Below are positions 34,042 through 42,810 of a stretch of DNA of 64,000 bases, piece by piece. The notes under the pieces were generated by a model. It ran no database searches. It worked only from the letters and a program-made list of their open reading frames with translations, and was not told the origin of the DNA. Position 1 is the stretch's first letter; each line of letters starts with the position of its first letter. Made by a program: the position numbers and the translations under genes. This stretch comes from Bacteroidales bacterium (GTDB lineage Bacteria; Bacteroidota; Bacteroidia; Bacteroidales; UBA932): contig JALOCI010000004.1 of assembly GCA_023227835.1 (NCBI GenBank), forward strand, positions 51,318 to 115,317. Reading direction: 5' to 3'.

Positions 34042-35076
34042 CTATTGAATTGTTCCTGTTCCGGCGTTGAAGTCCAGTGTTACTGTTTTTCCAGCACCGA
34101 CAGTAACTCGTTCCTGATCACCACCATTACCACGATACTCAATTTTACCGTTAAGAATTATGAACTCCATTCTCCACCAGTCTCCACCTACCGTTGAACC
34201 GGAAGAATTTGCATATAGGCGTAATTCTCCTGATGCTGTTGTATTAATCTTCATTTTATTAGCATCAACACTCATCGGATATTGTCCTGTATTCCAACCG
34301 CCAAAGCAATTTCCCATTCCATAAACCTTTGCAGGTTCAATAGTTATCTTATTAACAGTATAATCAATATAGACACTATACATACCTGGTGCAGATACAA
34401 AAGCATTTCCGTCATGAGTTGTAAATCCCACATTTGTGCCCAAGCTGAAGAAGTCACCATCCCATGCTTTTTTTGCACACCATTTGAAACCATCCGACGG
34501 ATTGCTAAAGTATCTTACGCACCAGAATTGTCCCTCCTTACCATTAACAGGTGTCAGTTCAGCAATACCGGGTGAACCCCAGTTCCAGCCTCCGAATTCA
34601 GATCCAATCATATATACGTGGTCCGGATAGAGTGGCTTGAAGGCTGTTGTCTTGACCCGAAGCGGAAGAGATGTTATTATTCCATGCTTCTCACTGACAG
34701 ATGCTTTAAGTGTAAACACAATGTTTGTTGCTACATTCGGTGTAGCTCCAAGTTGAATTAAAATCTTATTTAAATCTTCAAGTTTGACATCCAGAGAGTC
34801 CCCGTATGCTGATGAGACAAACATAGGATCCGATGTGCCCAGACTTGCATATAAATCATATTTTACGGCTGCCGGTACTCCAAAATCCGCCTCTTTCCAT
34901 TTGAATGTAGTAGTACTCTTAAGATTGTCCAACGTAATCAAGATCTCCTCGTGTACAGTAAGTACCGGAGTGGTTGCTTTATCCGCCGGAAGAACTGTAT
35001 ATATATACTGATCCTTTTCACATGATGTGAATAGTAATGCGAAAAGAAATACTAACAGATTAAATTTCTTCATCAT
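34042..35076 (-). CDS. susE: SusE/SusF-family starch-binding lipoprotein
   Basis: A 344-residue lipoprotein (lipobox FTSC followed by EKDQ). SusE/SusF proteins are surface starch-binding proteins. An N-terminal Ig-like domain (~35-145, TVHEEILITLDNLKSTTTFKWK) is followed by two carbohydrate-binding-like repeats, each opening with an aromatic, Gly-rich segment (YMIGSEFGGWNWG and YGMGNCFGGWNTGQYPM). Only one such gene is present where the classical sus operon has both susE and susF. It lies 8 bases after SusD. Confidence 0.82.
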   Translation of the reverse strand: MMKKFNLLVFLFALLFTSCEKDQYIYTVLPADKATTPVLTVHEEILITLDNLKSTTTFKWKEADFGVPAAVKYDLYASLGTSDPMFVSSAYGDSLDVKLEDLNKILIQLGATPNVATNIVFTLKASVSEKHGIITSLPLRVKTTAFKPLYPDHVYMIGSEFGGWNWGSPGIAELTPVNGKEGQFWCVRYFSNPSDGFKWCAKKAWDGDFFSLGTNVGFTTHDGNAFVSAPGMYSVYIDYTVNKITIEPAKVYGMGNCFGGWNTGQYPMSVDANKMKINTTASGELRLYANSSGSTVGGDWWRMEFIILNGKIEYRGNGGDQERVTVGAGKTVTLDFNAGTGTIQ

Positions 35077-35084
35077 AGTATATT

Positions 35085-36698
35085 TTAATATTTATCATTT
35101 TGTTTCAGGTTCGGATTTGCCATTAAATCAGAAGATGGAATTGGATAAAGGTTATAATGAGAGTCAACAGAACGACCATTCTGTACACCACCTTTCCATT
35201 CCCATATATAATTGTTTGAAGTGAATTTTCCGTATCGGATCAGGTCTGTACGACGTAAACACTCCCAGTATAGTTCTCTGGCCCTTTCATCAAGGATAAA
35301 ATCTGCTGTCAGCTGACCGCTGTTTATTGATGATATGTTTGCCCTGGTACGAAGTTGATTTATATAACCTAAAGCCTCCGAGACTGAACCGCCAGAACCA
35401 CCACGAACGACAGCTTCTGCATAAGTGAGATACATTTCCGCCAGTCGGAAGAGAGGAAAATCAGTATCAGCAAACTCAACATCAGACCCATAGACAGGAT
35501 TTGCCGCGGTTGAAGAAGTTTTAATATTGCGGAATTTATATGTTGCCATTCCATAAGGATATTCAGTCGGATGCGCTCCAATCGACTTATTCTCACCTAC
35601 AAAAAGGAAACGTTTGTCATTTGAGTCAAATTTATCTGAAAACTCTTTTCTTGCACGGTAACCTGCCCAGTTTGCGTTGCTGAAGATTCCGTAATGTATC
35701 AGCTTGTTTTTGTAGGTTGTCTGATACTCTCCGTTTGAGCAACAATTGATCAGAAAAGTTGTTCCGCCAAATAAGCGTGTGTTTTTTCCATCATAATTAA
35801 TTGACAATATAACTTCATTGTTATTCTTGTCATTGTCAGCAAGGAAAAGATGTTCATAGTTATCCATAAGAGTATAACCTGAATTAATGGCATTTTTACT
35901 ATATGTGACAGCTTCTGTCCATTTTGCCTTACCGGTATATACCTCTGCATTCAGATATAGGCGGGCAAGAAGCGCATAGGCGGCCCCTTTGTCTGCTCTG
36001 CCATACTCGTTTGAGCGGGCACCTTTCATATCGCTTCCTGAAATCAAATCAAGCAGTTCTGACTCTATATACCCAAACAGTTCTGATTTTTCAATTTGTT
36101 TAGGAAGAATTCCAAAGGCATCCTTTTCTGTAATAAACGGAGGATAACCAAAGACATCCAGAAGCACCCAGTAGTCGAATGCTCTCAAGAACCTCGCTTC
36201 TGCACGGAAAGATTTAATCTCTTTTATTTCATCATCGGTAAAACCTTTTCCTGACGCATTATCAGCTGTGTTTTTAATAAATTCGTTTGCATACATAATC
36301 TGCAGGATACATTTATCATACAACCCGATTGTAAATTTACCGTCAGATGTGAAATTCATACTGTTAAGTTCAGGGATACCCGGGTCACTTATCCAGAGAC
36401 AGTGTGCTTCATCAGTAGGCAAAACCTGATGGTTAAAGAAACAACGGAGAAAGTCCGCGTTACTTCCCTCATCAAGTCCTACTACGTCCGGTTTACCAGC
36501 CGGCCCCTGGTTGCCGGACAATGTATAACCGGCATAAATCTTTGCCACAGCGGATTTATATCCGTCAAAGGTTGAATAAACCTGTTTTGAGGTGTTGTCA
36601 TTTTCCGGAAACCGATCCAGATCCTTCAAGCAGGAAGTTGTAAGCAAAGGAGAGAACGACAACAACAGAATTGTGTATATATATCTATATTTTTTCAT
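35085..36698 (-). CDS. susD: SusD/RagB starch-binding lipoprotein
   Basis: A 537-residue lipoprotein (lipobox TTSC followed by LKDLD). SusD family members cap the SusC transporter on the cell surface and open like a lid to present oligosaccharides. TPR-type helices and conserved stretches FRAEARFLRAFDYWVLLDVFG, ADKGAAYALLARLYLNAEVY, FPLFRLAEMYLTYAEAV and LDERARELYWECLRRTDLIRYG are present in family order. Its stop is 8 bases before the next ATG, and it follows SusC by 10 bases, so all are one transcript. Confidence 0.92.
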   Translation of the reverse strand: MKKYRYIYTILLLSFSPLLTTSCLKDLDRFPENDNTSKQVYSTFDGYKSAVAKIYAGYTLSGNQGPAGKPDVVGLDEGSNADFLRCFFNHQVLPTDEAHCLWISDPGIPELNSMNFTSDGKFTIGLYDKCILQIMYANEFIKNTADNASGKGFTDDEIKEIKSFRAEARFLRAFDYWVLLDVFGYPPFITEKDAFGILPKQIEKSELFGYIESELLDLISGSDMKGARSNEYGRADKGAAYALLARLYLNAEVYTGKAKWTEAVTYSKNAINSGYTLMDNYEHLFLADNDKNNNEVILSINYDGKNTRLFGGTTFLINCCSNGEYQTTYKNKLIHYGIFSNANWAGYRARKEFSDKFDSNDKRFLFVGENKSIGAHPTEYPYGMATYKFRNIKTSSTAANPVYGSDVEFADTDFPLFRLAEMYLTYAEAVVRGGSGGSVSEALGYINQLRTRANISSINSGQLTADFILDERARELYWECLRRTDLIRYGKFTSNNYIWEWKGGVQNGRSVDSHYNLYPIPSSDLMANPNLKQNDKY

Positions 36699-36708
36699 AT
36701 TTATCTAA

Positions 36709-39700
36709 TTAAAAATTTAAGCTTAGACCTAAAGTGAAAGTTCTTGGATTCGGGTAAAAATTGTTGTCAATTCCACCGGCTATTTCAGGATCTATTCCCT
36801 TGTACTTTGTTATTGTAAAAACATTCTGTATGGATAAATTCAATTTTAAATCAGCAAACCCTGAAACCTTACCGAAGTCATACATAAACTGGAGATAGTC
36901 CATTTTTAAAAATGAAGCATTTTCAATGTAGTAATCAGAGAAGAGTTGTTTATTGTAAAAACCGGTATTGTTAATGTCTTTTATTGTGTTCATCAGGAAA
37001 TTATTCGGATTAAGAGTCTGAGAATAGTTCCCCATATCAGAATTTACGTTATTATATGCATAATTACCTAAGCTGGCCCTTAAAGCTGTGGATATAGTAA
37101 TTTTTTTATAAGAGAATGATGAGTTTAATCCCATATATACATCTGGTTCTGGAGATTTGTAACGATATAGGTCTCCGTCATCCAGTTTCCCGTTTTTATT
37201 CAAGTCTGCGTATGCTCCTTCAATAGGCTTGCCGTCAACATCATACAATTGCTTATACACATAGAATGAATATGGAGCATAGCCCACTGAATGAATCTGA
37301 ATTGTACTGCTGGTACCTCCGGAAATTTTGCTTACAGGTGCCCCGATATATGTTGATTCAGGCCCGTCATTCATTGAAAGCTTTGTTATTTCCGTATGGT
37401 TATATGTTATATTAAATCCTACATCCCAGCGCATATCCTTTTTATCAACAGCCACGTAATTAACATTTGCCTCTATTCCGCGATTATCAAGACTTCCTAT
37501 ATTTTTGACAATTTTATTAATAAAGTTGCTTCCCATAGGTACAGGAATCTCATTCAGCAGGTCAGTGGTATGTTTGTAATAGTAATCGACATTACCGGAA
37601 ATTCTGTTGTTATTAAAACCCCAGTCAACACCGATATTTGTAGTTGCAGTCTGTTCCCATTTACGTTGAGGGTCATATCCGTCTGGCCTCCACAGATAAT
37701 AGAATTGGTCTCCAAACTGAACTCTGGCTGTAGGGTCACTATATGTGTATTTAGCTATATGGTCATAATTTCCTATACCCTCCTGCTGTCCGGTAACTCC
37801 GTAACCTATTCTTAATTTGAGGTTTGATATCACATCAACATTTTTCAGGAAGCCCTCCTCTTTGATTCTCCATGCTAAAGCTACAGACGGGAAAGTCCCC
37901 CATCTGTTGTCGCTTCCGAATCTCGAAGAACCGTCTCTTCTTATTGTTGCAGTCAACAGATACTTATTTTTATAATTATAATTCAAACGGCCATAGAATG
38001 AGATTAGGGTGTTTTGATTTGTTGTCTTTGGGAATACTGATGCCGCAGTGATAACTGTCTCTTTTGAATAATCCGTAACGGCAAAGCTATAATCCGTTGA
38101 TTTCCAATCCTGGTATGTATATCCGGCCATAACCTCAATACGGTTGTCCTCATTAATCTCTTTTGTATAATTAAGATAGTACTCAAGTAATATATTCTGT
38201 TTCTCTTGTTTGAATTGAGAATACTCACCCTTTTGAGCATATTTTTCAGGTGACCAAGGCAAAATATATTTATCTCCGGTACCTTGTGAAATATCATATC
38301 CGAAATTGACATTTGCTCGTAGTTCCGGCAAGAAGTGCAGTTTATAATCAAGCTGGACGTTACCTATGCTACGGTAAACATCTGCCTGATCATCCTTTCC
38401 GTACAACAGGGCAACCGGGTTTTTGGTCGCCATTGTATTAACATTACCATTACTTCCGCTCAGCCAGTTCCAATAACCATTATAATTATCAAAACCATCC
38501 GCTTTAACAGGTTTTGTAGGATCCATGCGAAGAGCAGCTCCTATCGCATCCCCGTTTCCAAACCGGCTATGAGAATAGGTCCCTTTTAAGTTCACATTTA
38601 CAGAAAGATGATCTTCAAAAAATTTCGGGGAAAGATTTAAAGAGAGTGTTCCCCTCTTCATGTTATCAGTCTTTAATGTCCCGTCCTGACTTAAGAACCC
38701 TGCAGATACTCTGTACGGGAAAAATCCACCTATACAATCATTGATACTGATATTATTGTCTGTTGTGAATGCATTCCTGAAAATCTCCTTCTGCCAGTCA
38801 GTTGATGCATTTCCGAGGTAACCAAGGTACATCTGCTCTGTAAGAGGATTCTTTGCAGCCTCTCTTGTTACTGCCTCCCTGAATTCGTCTGCGGACATAA
38901 GGTCAACTGTTCTGGCTATAGTCGCAATAGAATTTTGAGAAGAGAAGTCAATCCTGAATTTTTGATCTCTAGATGCCTTTTTTGTAGTGATAATTATAAC
39001 CCCGTTAGATGCCCTAGAGCCATATATGGCGGTAGCAGAGGCATCTTTAAGGATATTCATGGACTCTATATCATTCGGGTTAATGGTTGACAAAGGGCTG
39101 GTCATACCAGAAATTGAGTTGTTATCGATAGGAACACCATCAATGACTATCAACGGATCATTACTGGCATTCAATGATGCTCCGCCTCTGATTCTTATAC
39201 GGTTTCCGTCTCCGGCCCTTCCTCCGTTAGATATAATCTGAACACCAGCGACCTTTCCCGTGATCAGCGATGCCGGATTTGACACAATACCTTGTGTGAA
39301 TTTCTTTGAGTCAATAGCAGTAACGGATCCGGTCAGGTCACTTTTTTTAACAGAACCATATCCGATTACAAGGACCTCACTTAAGGACTGAGCATCCTCC
39401 TTCATAACTACGCGAAGAGTTGTCCTGCCTTGTACAGGAATCTCCTGGGTAAAAAATCCTATAAAAGAAAAAACTAAAACAGAATTATCAGATACTGTCA
39501 GTTCAAAATAACCGTCAGCATTGCTGAAAACCCCTTTTGTAGTTCCTTTTTCCAATACTGCTGCTCCAGCAACAGGTACATTGTTCTCGTCTACAATTGT
39601 TCCCGTAATGCGTTTTTCATTCTGGGCATAGAGACTAAAACTGAACATCATGAACACTATGGAAAGTGCACAGAGATGTGAAAGTTTTTCTAAAAAAATA

Positions 39701-39714
39701 TTCCTACATTTCAT
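36709..39714 (-). CDS. susC: SusC/RagA TonB-dependent transporter
   Basis: A 1001-residue TonB-dependent outer-membrane transporter for starch oligosaccharides. A signal peptide is followed by the carboxypeptidase-like regulatory domain (RITGTIVDENNVPVAGAAV, ~35-115), the plug (SEVLVIGYGSVKKSDLTGSV, then GGRAGDGNRIRIRGGAS, DPLIVIDGVPID, IYGSRASNGVIIITTK), and a 22-strand barrel ending TFTLGLSLNF with a terminal Phe. The organism's starch uptake depends on it working with SusD. It is the first structural gene; the susR-like regulator gene lies 161 bases upstream on the same strand. Confidence 0.93.
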   Translation of the reverse strand: MKCRNIFLEKLSHLCALSIVFMMFSFSLYAQNEKRITGTIVDENNVPVAGAAVLEKGTTKGVFSNADGYFELTVSDNSVLVFSFIGFFTQEIPVQGRTTLRVVMKEDAQSLSEVLVIGYGSVKKSDLTGSVTAIDSKKFTQGIVSNPASLITGKVAGVQIISNGGRAGDGNRIRIRGGASLNASNDPLIVIDGVPIDNNSISGMTSPLSTINPNDIESMNILKDASATAIYGSRASNGVIIITTKKASRDQKFRIDFSSQNSIATIARTVDLMSADEFREAVTREAAKNPLTEQMYLGYLGNASTDWQKEIFRNAFTTDNNISINDCIGGFFPYRVSAGFLSQDGTLKTDNMKRGTLSLNLSPKFFEDHLSVNVNLKGTYSHSRFGNGDAIGAALRMDPTKPVKADGFDNYNGYWNWLSGSNGNVNTMATKNPVALLYGKDDQADVYRSIGNVQLDYKLHFLPELRANVNFGYDISQGTGDKYILPWSPEKYAQKGEYSQFKQEKQNILLEYYLNYTKEINEDNRIEVMAGYTYQDWKSTDYSFAVTDYSKETVITAASVFPKTTNQNTLISFYGRLNYNYKNKYLLTATIRRDGSSRFGSDNRWGTFPSVALAWRIKEEGFLKNVDVISNLKLRIGYGVTGQQEGIGNYDHIAKYTYSDPTARVQFGDQFYYLWRPDGYDPQRKWEQTATTNIGVDWGFNNNRISGNVDYYYKHTTDLLNEIPVPMGSNFINKIVKNIGSLDNRGIEANVNYVAVDKKDMRWDVGFNITYNHTEITKLSMNDGPESTYIGAPVSKISGGTSSTIQIHSVGYAPYSFYVYKQLYDVDGKPIEGAYADLNKNGKLDDGDLYRYKSPEPDVYMGLNSSFSYKKITISTALRASLGNYAYNNVNSDMGNYSQTLNPNNFLMNTIKDINNTGFYNKQLFSDYYIENASFLKMDYLQFMYDFGKVSGFADLKLNLSIQNVFTITKYKGIDPEIAGGIDNNFYPNPRTFTLGLSLNF

Positions 39715-39754
39715 TGAATATGAATATAATAAGTTTGGTTAAATAGTGTTTTAA

Positions 39755-39762
39755 CAAAATTA
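39755..39762 (-). promoter_or_regulatory. -7 box for the sus operon
   Basis: The minus strand reads TAATTTTG about 40 bases before the susC ATG, giving a leader of roughly 34 bases. No -33 TTTG at normal spacing is seen, in keeping with an activator-dependent promoter. Confidence 0.5.
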
Positions 39763-39798
39763 AACACAAAAAACAGAGAAAAATAATTCTCAAAAGCG

Positions 39799-39876
39799 AA
39801 TCTAAATTTGCCTTAGGCTTAAAAGTCTGAAATACAAAAACATGACTCAAACTTCAAGGGTAGATAATCTAAATTT
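39799..39876. promoter_or_regulatory. Candidate SusR sites upstream of susC
   Basis: The 11-mer AATCTAAATTT occurs twice, at 39799-39809 and 39866-39876, 67 bases apart on the same strand, within the intergenic DNA in front of susC. The second copy lies in the loop region of the inverted repeat at 39859-39884. A direct repeat upstream of an activated promoter is the usual layout of an activator-binding region. Confidence 0.35.
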
Positions 39877-39884
39877 TATCTACC
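39859..39884 (-). terminator. Inverted repeat at the end of the susR-like gene
   Basis: GGTAGATAA and TTATCTACC form a perfect 9-bp stem with an 8-base loop, and the stop codon of the regulator gene lies within it. The T-run after it is poor, so it may terminate weakly or serve as a binding site. Confidence 0.45.
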
Positions 39885-41519
39885 AATTTTCATCACCTGC
39901 TCCTCAAAAGAGTCTTTATACAGAGATTTGTTTTTTAGCTTAGAACGGTATGTGTATACTGTTGTTATAGAAAAACGTAAAAAGAGAGCTATCTGAGAGC
40001 TGTCATTAATACCGAGTCGTATAAGAGCATAGATACGTAACTCTGTATTAAGTATCTCCCCGGGTTTGGAATTTTGTTTCTCCCCCTCCGGGAAAAGAGC
40101 ATTGAACTCTTCTATAAAAGATGGATACAACCGGAGAAAAGTCTCATCAAAATTTGTAAAGAAATTGTTTAACTCATTATTTATAAACTGGGGAGACCTC
40201 AATTCGCTGTATAGTTCATCCATTTTCCCCTCTCGGGTATAACGGTTCAATGTGCGTCGGTAATTGTCCAGTTTTTCAATATAATGAGAACAAAGGTCAA
40301 TGAACTTTGTCAAATATGTGTCTTTTAAAAGGCTTGCTTCAGAAAGCTTCCTATTCACATCCAGCAGCTCAGTGTTCAGGTGATATAACTGCTCATTGGA
40401 TTTATGCAGATCCTGATTTGTCGCTGAAAGCTTGCTCCTTATATGTGTTATTCGTTGCATATACCTGTATACAAATATGATTGCAATCACCAGAAGGATA
40501 GAGAGAATACTTACAAGTAAGAGATAAAGTTTGAGCTCTTTTTTCTGAGTTTTTGCTTTTGTTTGATATGCAGAATCTATGATGGGAAAAATTTTTGTAA
40601 TCTCGTATGTGCGAAAGCGGGAGTTGCAGAAAACAGCATCTTCCATTGATGATTGTATGCAATGGTATGCGTTGTCAATATCTCCCTCTTTAAACAACAG
40701 TAAAGCAAGCGATTGCATAGATGTATTTTCCTTTACAGCATTCTTTATGTCATAAATAGCCGAAAGGGCATAGTACTTCTTCTGTAGTTCAATGTTACCC
40801 TCTTTTTTATATATGTTTGCCAGAATACTTGAGAGAATAGCCCTGTTATGGTCCTCTTTTGAGGAATTCTTCAGAAGCTCCGAAACAATAGCTTCAGCCT
40901 CTTTTGTTTTATTCTCCTCGGAGAATTTCTCCGCAATCCATAACTGATAGTCCCTCGTATCAGGAGAAGCGGTAATGATCAAAGAGTCGGCATATATACG
41001 ACTTAACCTGAAATAATCATTGTTCCTGTCATTTTGCGCCTCAGCATAATATCTGTATAAACGCTTGTATGCATTATAGTAACTGAATAAATAATCTGTC
41101 GGCAGGGTATCAAGCTGTGATCTGTTTATGCTTGCTATCTGCTGGACTGCCTCAAAGAATTTACCGCTTTGCCAATACATAAAAGAGAGCTTAAGCTTGG
41201 TGTCCACCAGATAAACCGGATTGTCCATCCTGTATGCAAGCCTCATATTCCATTCAAGATATTGGGTTGCGGAATCTATTTGATACGAGCTGTACTCATC
41301 CTGAATGCGATTATTGAGAATAAACCGCTGATTATCTGAAATATCAGGCATTCTCAGTAGTTTTTTAATATCATCAATGCGTTGCTCTTTTTCTCTTACA
41401 TAATCTTCCTTATGCCTAAGTGTCTCGAAAAGAGTGATTAACACAGAGTCTTTCTCGGTATTTGCATAAACCGGGAACAGGCTGAATAATGAAAAGAAAA
41501 GAAGAATGAGAAATCTCAT
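39876..41519 (-). CDS. susR: SusR-like membrane regulator (DUF6377-type)
   Basis: A 547-residue protein with a signal peptide (MRFLILLFFSLFSLFPVYA), a periplasmic helical TPR-like region (~20-330), one membrane segment (~335-355, LYLLLVSILSILLVIAIIFVY), a cytoplasmic coiled coil (~360-400) and a C-terminal helix-turn-helix of LuxR-like form (AQ-type: GINDSSQIALFLRFSITTVYTYRSKLK). This is the layout of SusR, which senses maltose or longer starch sugars and switches on sus genes. Position next to susC supports it. The box TATATTCG at 41538-41545 lies just upstream. Confidence 0.85.
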   Translation of the reverse strand: MRFLILLFFSLFSLFPVYANTEKDSVLITLFETLRHKEDYVREKEQRIDDIKKLLRMPDISDNQRFILNNRIQDEYSSYQIDSATQYLEWNMRLAYRMDNPVYLVDTKLKLSFMYWQSGKFFEAVQQIASINRSQLDTLPTDYLFSYYNAYKRLYRYYAEAQNDRNNDYFRLSRIYADSLIITASPDTRDYQLWIAEKFSEENKTKEAEAIVSELLKNSSKEDHNRAILSSILANIYKKEGNIELQKKYYALSAIYDIKNAVKENTSMQSLALLLFKEGDIDNAYHCIQSSMEDAVFCNSRFRTYEITKIFPIIDSAYQTKAKTQKKELKLYLLLVSILSILLVIAIIFVYRYMQRITHIRSKLSATNQDLHKSNEQLYHLNTELLDVNRKLSEASLLKDTYLTKFIDLCSHYIEKLDNYRRTLNRYTREGKMDELYSELRSPQFINNELNNFFTNFDETFLRLYPSFIEEFNALFPEGEKQNSKPGEILNTELRIYALIRLGINDSSQIALFLRFSITTVYTYRSKLKNKSLYKDSFEEQVMKIGR

Positions 41520-41537
41520 AAAATTGTGATTGTATTA

Positions 41538-41569
41538 CGAATATAAGGAAAATTCACAATTTGGGCAAG
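41538..41569 (-). promoter_or_regulatory. Promoter of the susR-like gene
   Basis: The minus strand reads CTTG, a 20-base spacer, then TATATTCG, each one base off the -33/-7 consensus, with the start codon 18 bases past the box. Confidence 0.4.
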
Positions 41570-41594
41570 GATAATATTAAATATGTCGTGGTTA

Positions 41595-41619
41595 TTATAG
41601 AACGTTTAATATTCTATAA
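41595..41619. repeat. Inverted repeat at the edge of the tandem array
   Basis: TTATAGAA (41595-41602) and TTCTATAA (41612-41619) are 8-base inverted arms. It abuts the first tandem repeat unit and may be a terminator or simply the array boundary. Confidence 0.4.
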
Positions 41620-41919
41620 TTCGGGATTACCTCGCTGTCGCTCGGTGATCCCTGGTTGGGGGTTCCAACAAAGCAAAAACTAAAGGGCTTCGCTCCTTTA
41701 TTACTTACGGCGTTTACCCGCAAATAAATCTACAACAATTCGGGATTACCTCGCTGTCGCTCGGTGATCCCTTTTGGGGGTTCCAACAAAGCAAAAACTA
41801 AAGGGCTTCGCTCCTTTATTACTTACGGCGTTTACCCGCAAATAAATCTACAACAATTCGGGATTACCTCGCTGTCGCTCGGTGATCCCTGGTTGGGGGT
41901 TCCAACAAAGCAAAAACTA
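41618..41919. repeat. Tandem repeat, 119/118 bp, two and a half copies
   Basis: Units start at 41618, 41737 and 41855; the third is cut short near 41919. Copies are nearly identical, differing at a short GG-TT/TTT patch. Each unit contains a GGGATTACC...GGTGATCCC stem (9 bp with one wobble on the plus strand) and a small AAAGG...CCTTT stem. No protein is encoded. The stretch 41620-42028 has no gene other than this and the structures beside tRNA-Arg. Confidence 0.85.
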
Positions 41920-41940
41920 TAAGCTCCGTTGGAGCTGTTT

Positions 41941-41988
41941 GTTATGCGTTTGACGTCTTCAAGCAAGCTTGAGCCGTCATCGCATAAC
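41941..41988. repeat. Imperfect long hairpin beside tRNA-Arg
   Basis: GTTATGCG at 41941 and CGCATAAC ending at 41988 bound an imperfect inverted repeat of about 21-23 bases per arm (TTTGACGTC... / ...CCGTCATCG). A shorter AGCTCC-GTT-GGAGCT stem lies just before it (41922-41936). Confidence 0.55.
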
Positions 41989-41994
41989 AAAAAA

Positions 41995-42012
41995 GCCGCA
42001 ATAAATTGCGGC
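41995..42012 (-). terminator. Terminator of tRNA-Arg
   Basis: A perfect 8-bp stem (GCCGCAAT / ATTGCGGC) with a 2-base loop, followed on the minus strand by six T. It lies 16 bases after the tRNA 3' end. Confidence 0.85.
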
Positions 42013-42028
42013 TTTAGTTTTTGCTTTG

Positions 42029-42102
42029 TGATTCGGTTGGGATTCGAACCCAAGACCCACAGCTTAGAAGGCTGTTGCTCTATCCAACTGAGCTACCGAA
42101 CC
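42029..42102 (-). tRNA. tRNA-Arg(TCT)
   Basis: The minus strand folds as a complete tRNA. The acceptor stem is GGTTCGG with CCGAATC (one G-T pair), the D arm reads TAGCTCAGTTGGATAGAGC, the anticodon loop CTTCTAA carries TCT, and the T arm is GGGTTCGAATCCC. The discriminator base is A, and CCA is not encoded (A then CAAAG). It reads arginine AGA codons, common in this AT-rich genome. Confidence 0.95.
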
Positions 42103-42151
42103 GGTTTAAGCATCCCGTTTGGGGAGTGCAAAGATAACAAATATTTTGAAA

Positions 42152-42799
42152 TTACTCAGATTCGTCGGCTTTTTTTGGCTTTCTGAATGTTTTATATAGC
42201 AAATAAAGGAGGACTAATGCGCCTAAAACTATCATTCCGTTAGAGATCTCACTGCTGTACTCATGAACTTTACCCATAAGCTGATCTTTCGGAACGACAC
42301 TTTGAAGGGAGTAACCGACAATGGCAAGTATCATGTTCCAGCACAGTGCTCCCAGGGTTGTGTACAGAACGAATTTCCTGAGACTCATTTTTGCAAGGCC
42401 TGCCGGTATTGAAATCAGTTGTCTTATAGCGGGAATAAGCCTGCCAACAAAAGTTGAGACAGCACCGTTTTTTATAAAGTACTCCTCGGCATTGTGAATC
42501 TTATGCTCATCAAGCAGACACATACGCCCGAAACGGGTATTCACCAGTTTGTATATTACAGGCCTTCCAAGAAAATATGCAATGTAATAGTTTATAAATG
42601 CACCTATCAATGCGCCAAATGTTCCAAAAAACACCACCAGAAAGATATTTAATTCACCTGCAGCTGCTTTGTAGGCGGCCGGCGGGATAACCACTTCAGA
42701 CGGGAATGGAATGAAGGAGCTTTCAATCGCCATCAGGAGAGTAATTGTCCAATAGTTGAGATTTTCAAGGCACCATTCAATAAAATGCACAGATTCCAT
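42152..42799 (-). CDS. DedA-family membrane protein
   Basis: A 215-residue inner-membrane protein of the DedA/VTT (SNARE-associated) superfamily, whose members act in membrane homeostasis, including flipping of undecaprenyl phosphate or phosphatidylethanolamine in studied cases. The acidic motif ESSFIPFPSEVVIPPAA, the GAFINYYIAYFLGR helix and the FVGRLIPAIRQLISIPAGLAKM loop are classic. Four to five hydrophobic segments are visible. Its stop is 50 bases from tRNA-Arg. Confidence 0.85.
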   Translation of the reverse strand: MESVHFIEWCLENLNYWTITLLMAIESSFIPFPSEVVIPPAAYKAAAGELNIFLVVFFGTFGALIGAFINYYIAYFLGRPVIYKLVNTRFGRMCLLDEHKIHNAEEYFIKNGAVSTFVGRLIPAIRQLISIPAGLAKMSLRKFVLYTTLGALCWNMILAIVGYSLQSVVPKDQLMGKVHEYSSEISNGMIVLGALVLLYLLYKTFRKPKKADESE

Positions 42800-42810
42800 A
42801 ATTAATTATA

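Noticed and set aside
41618..41919. CRISPR-like array
   Set aside because: Units are 118-119 bases and repeated along their whole length; there are no unique spacers and no cas genes.
42013..42030. Attachment site of an integrated element at the tRNA 3' end
   Set aside because: The repeated motif is inverted, not a direct copy of the tRNA end, and no integrase or mobile genes are nearby.
41832..42053. A 73-residue open frame on the minus strand across the repeat and tRNA-Arg
   Set aside because: It runs through the tRNA and the hairpins, so it is an accidental frame.
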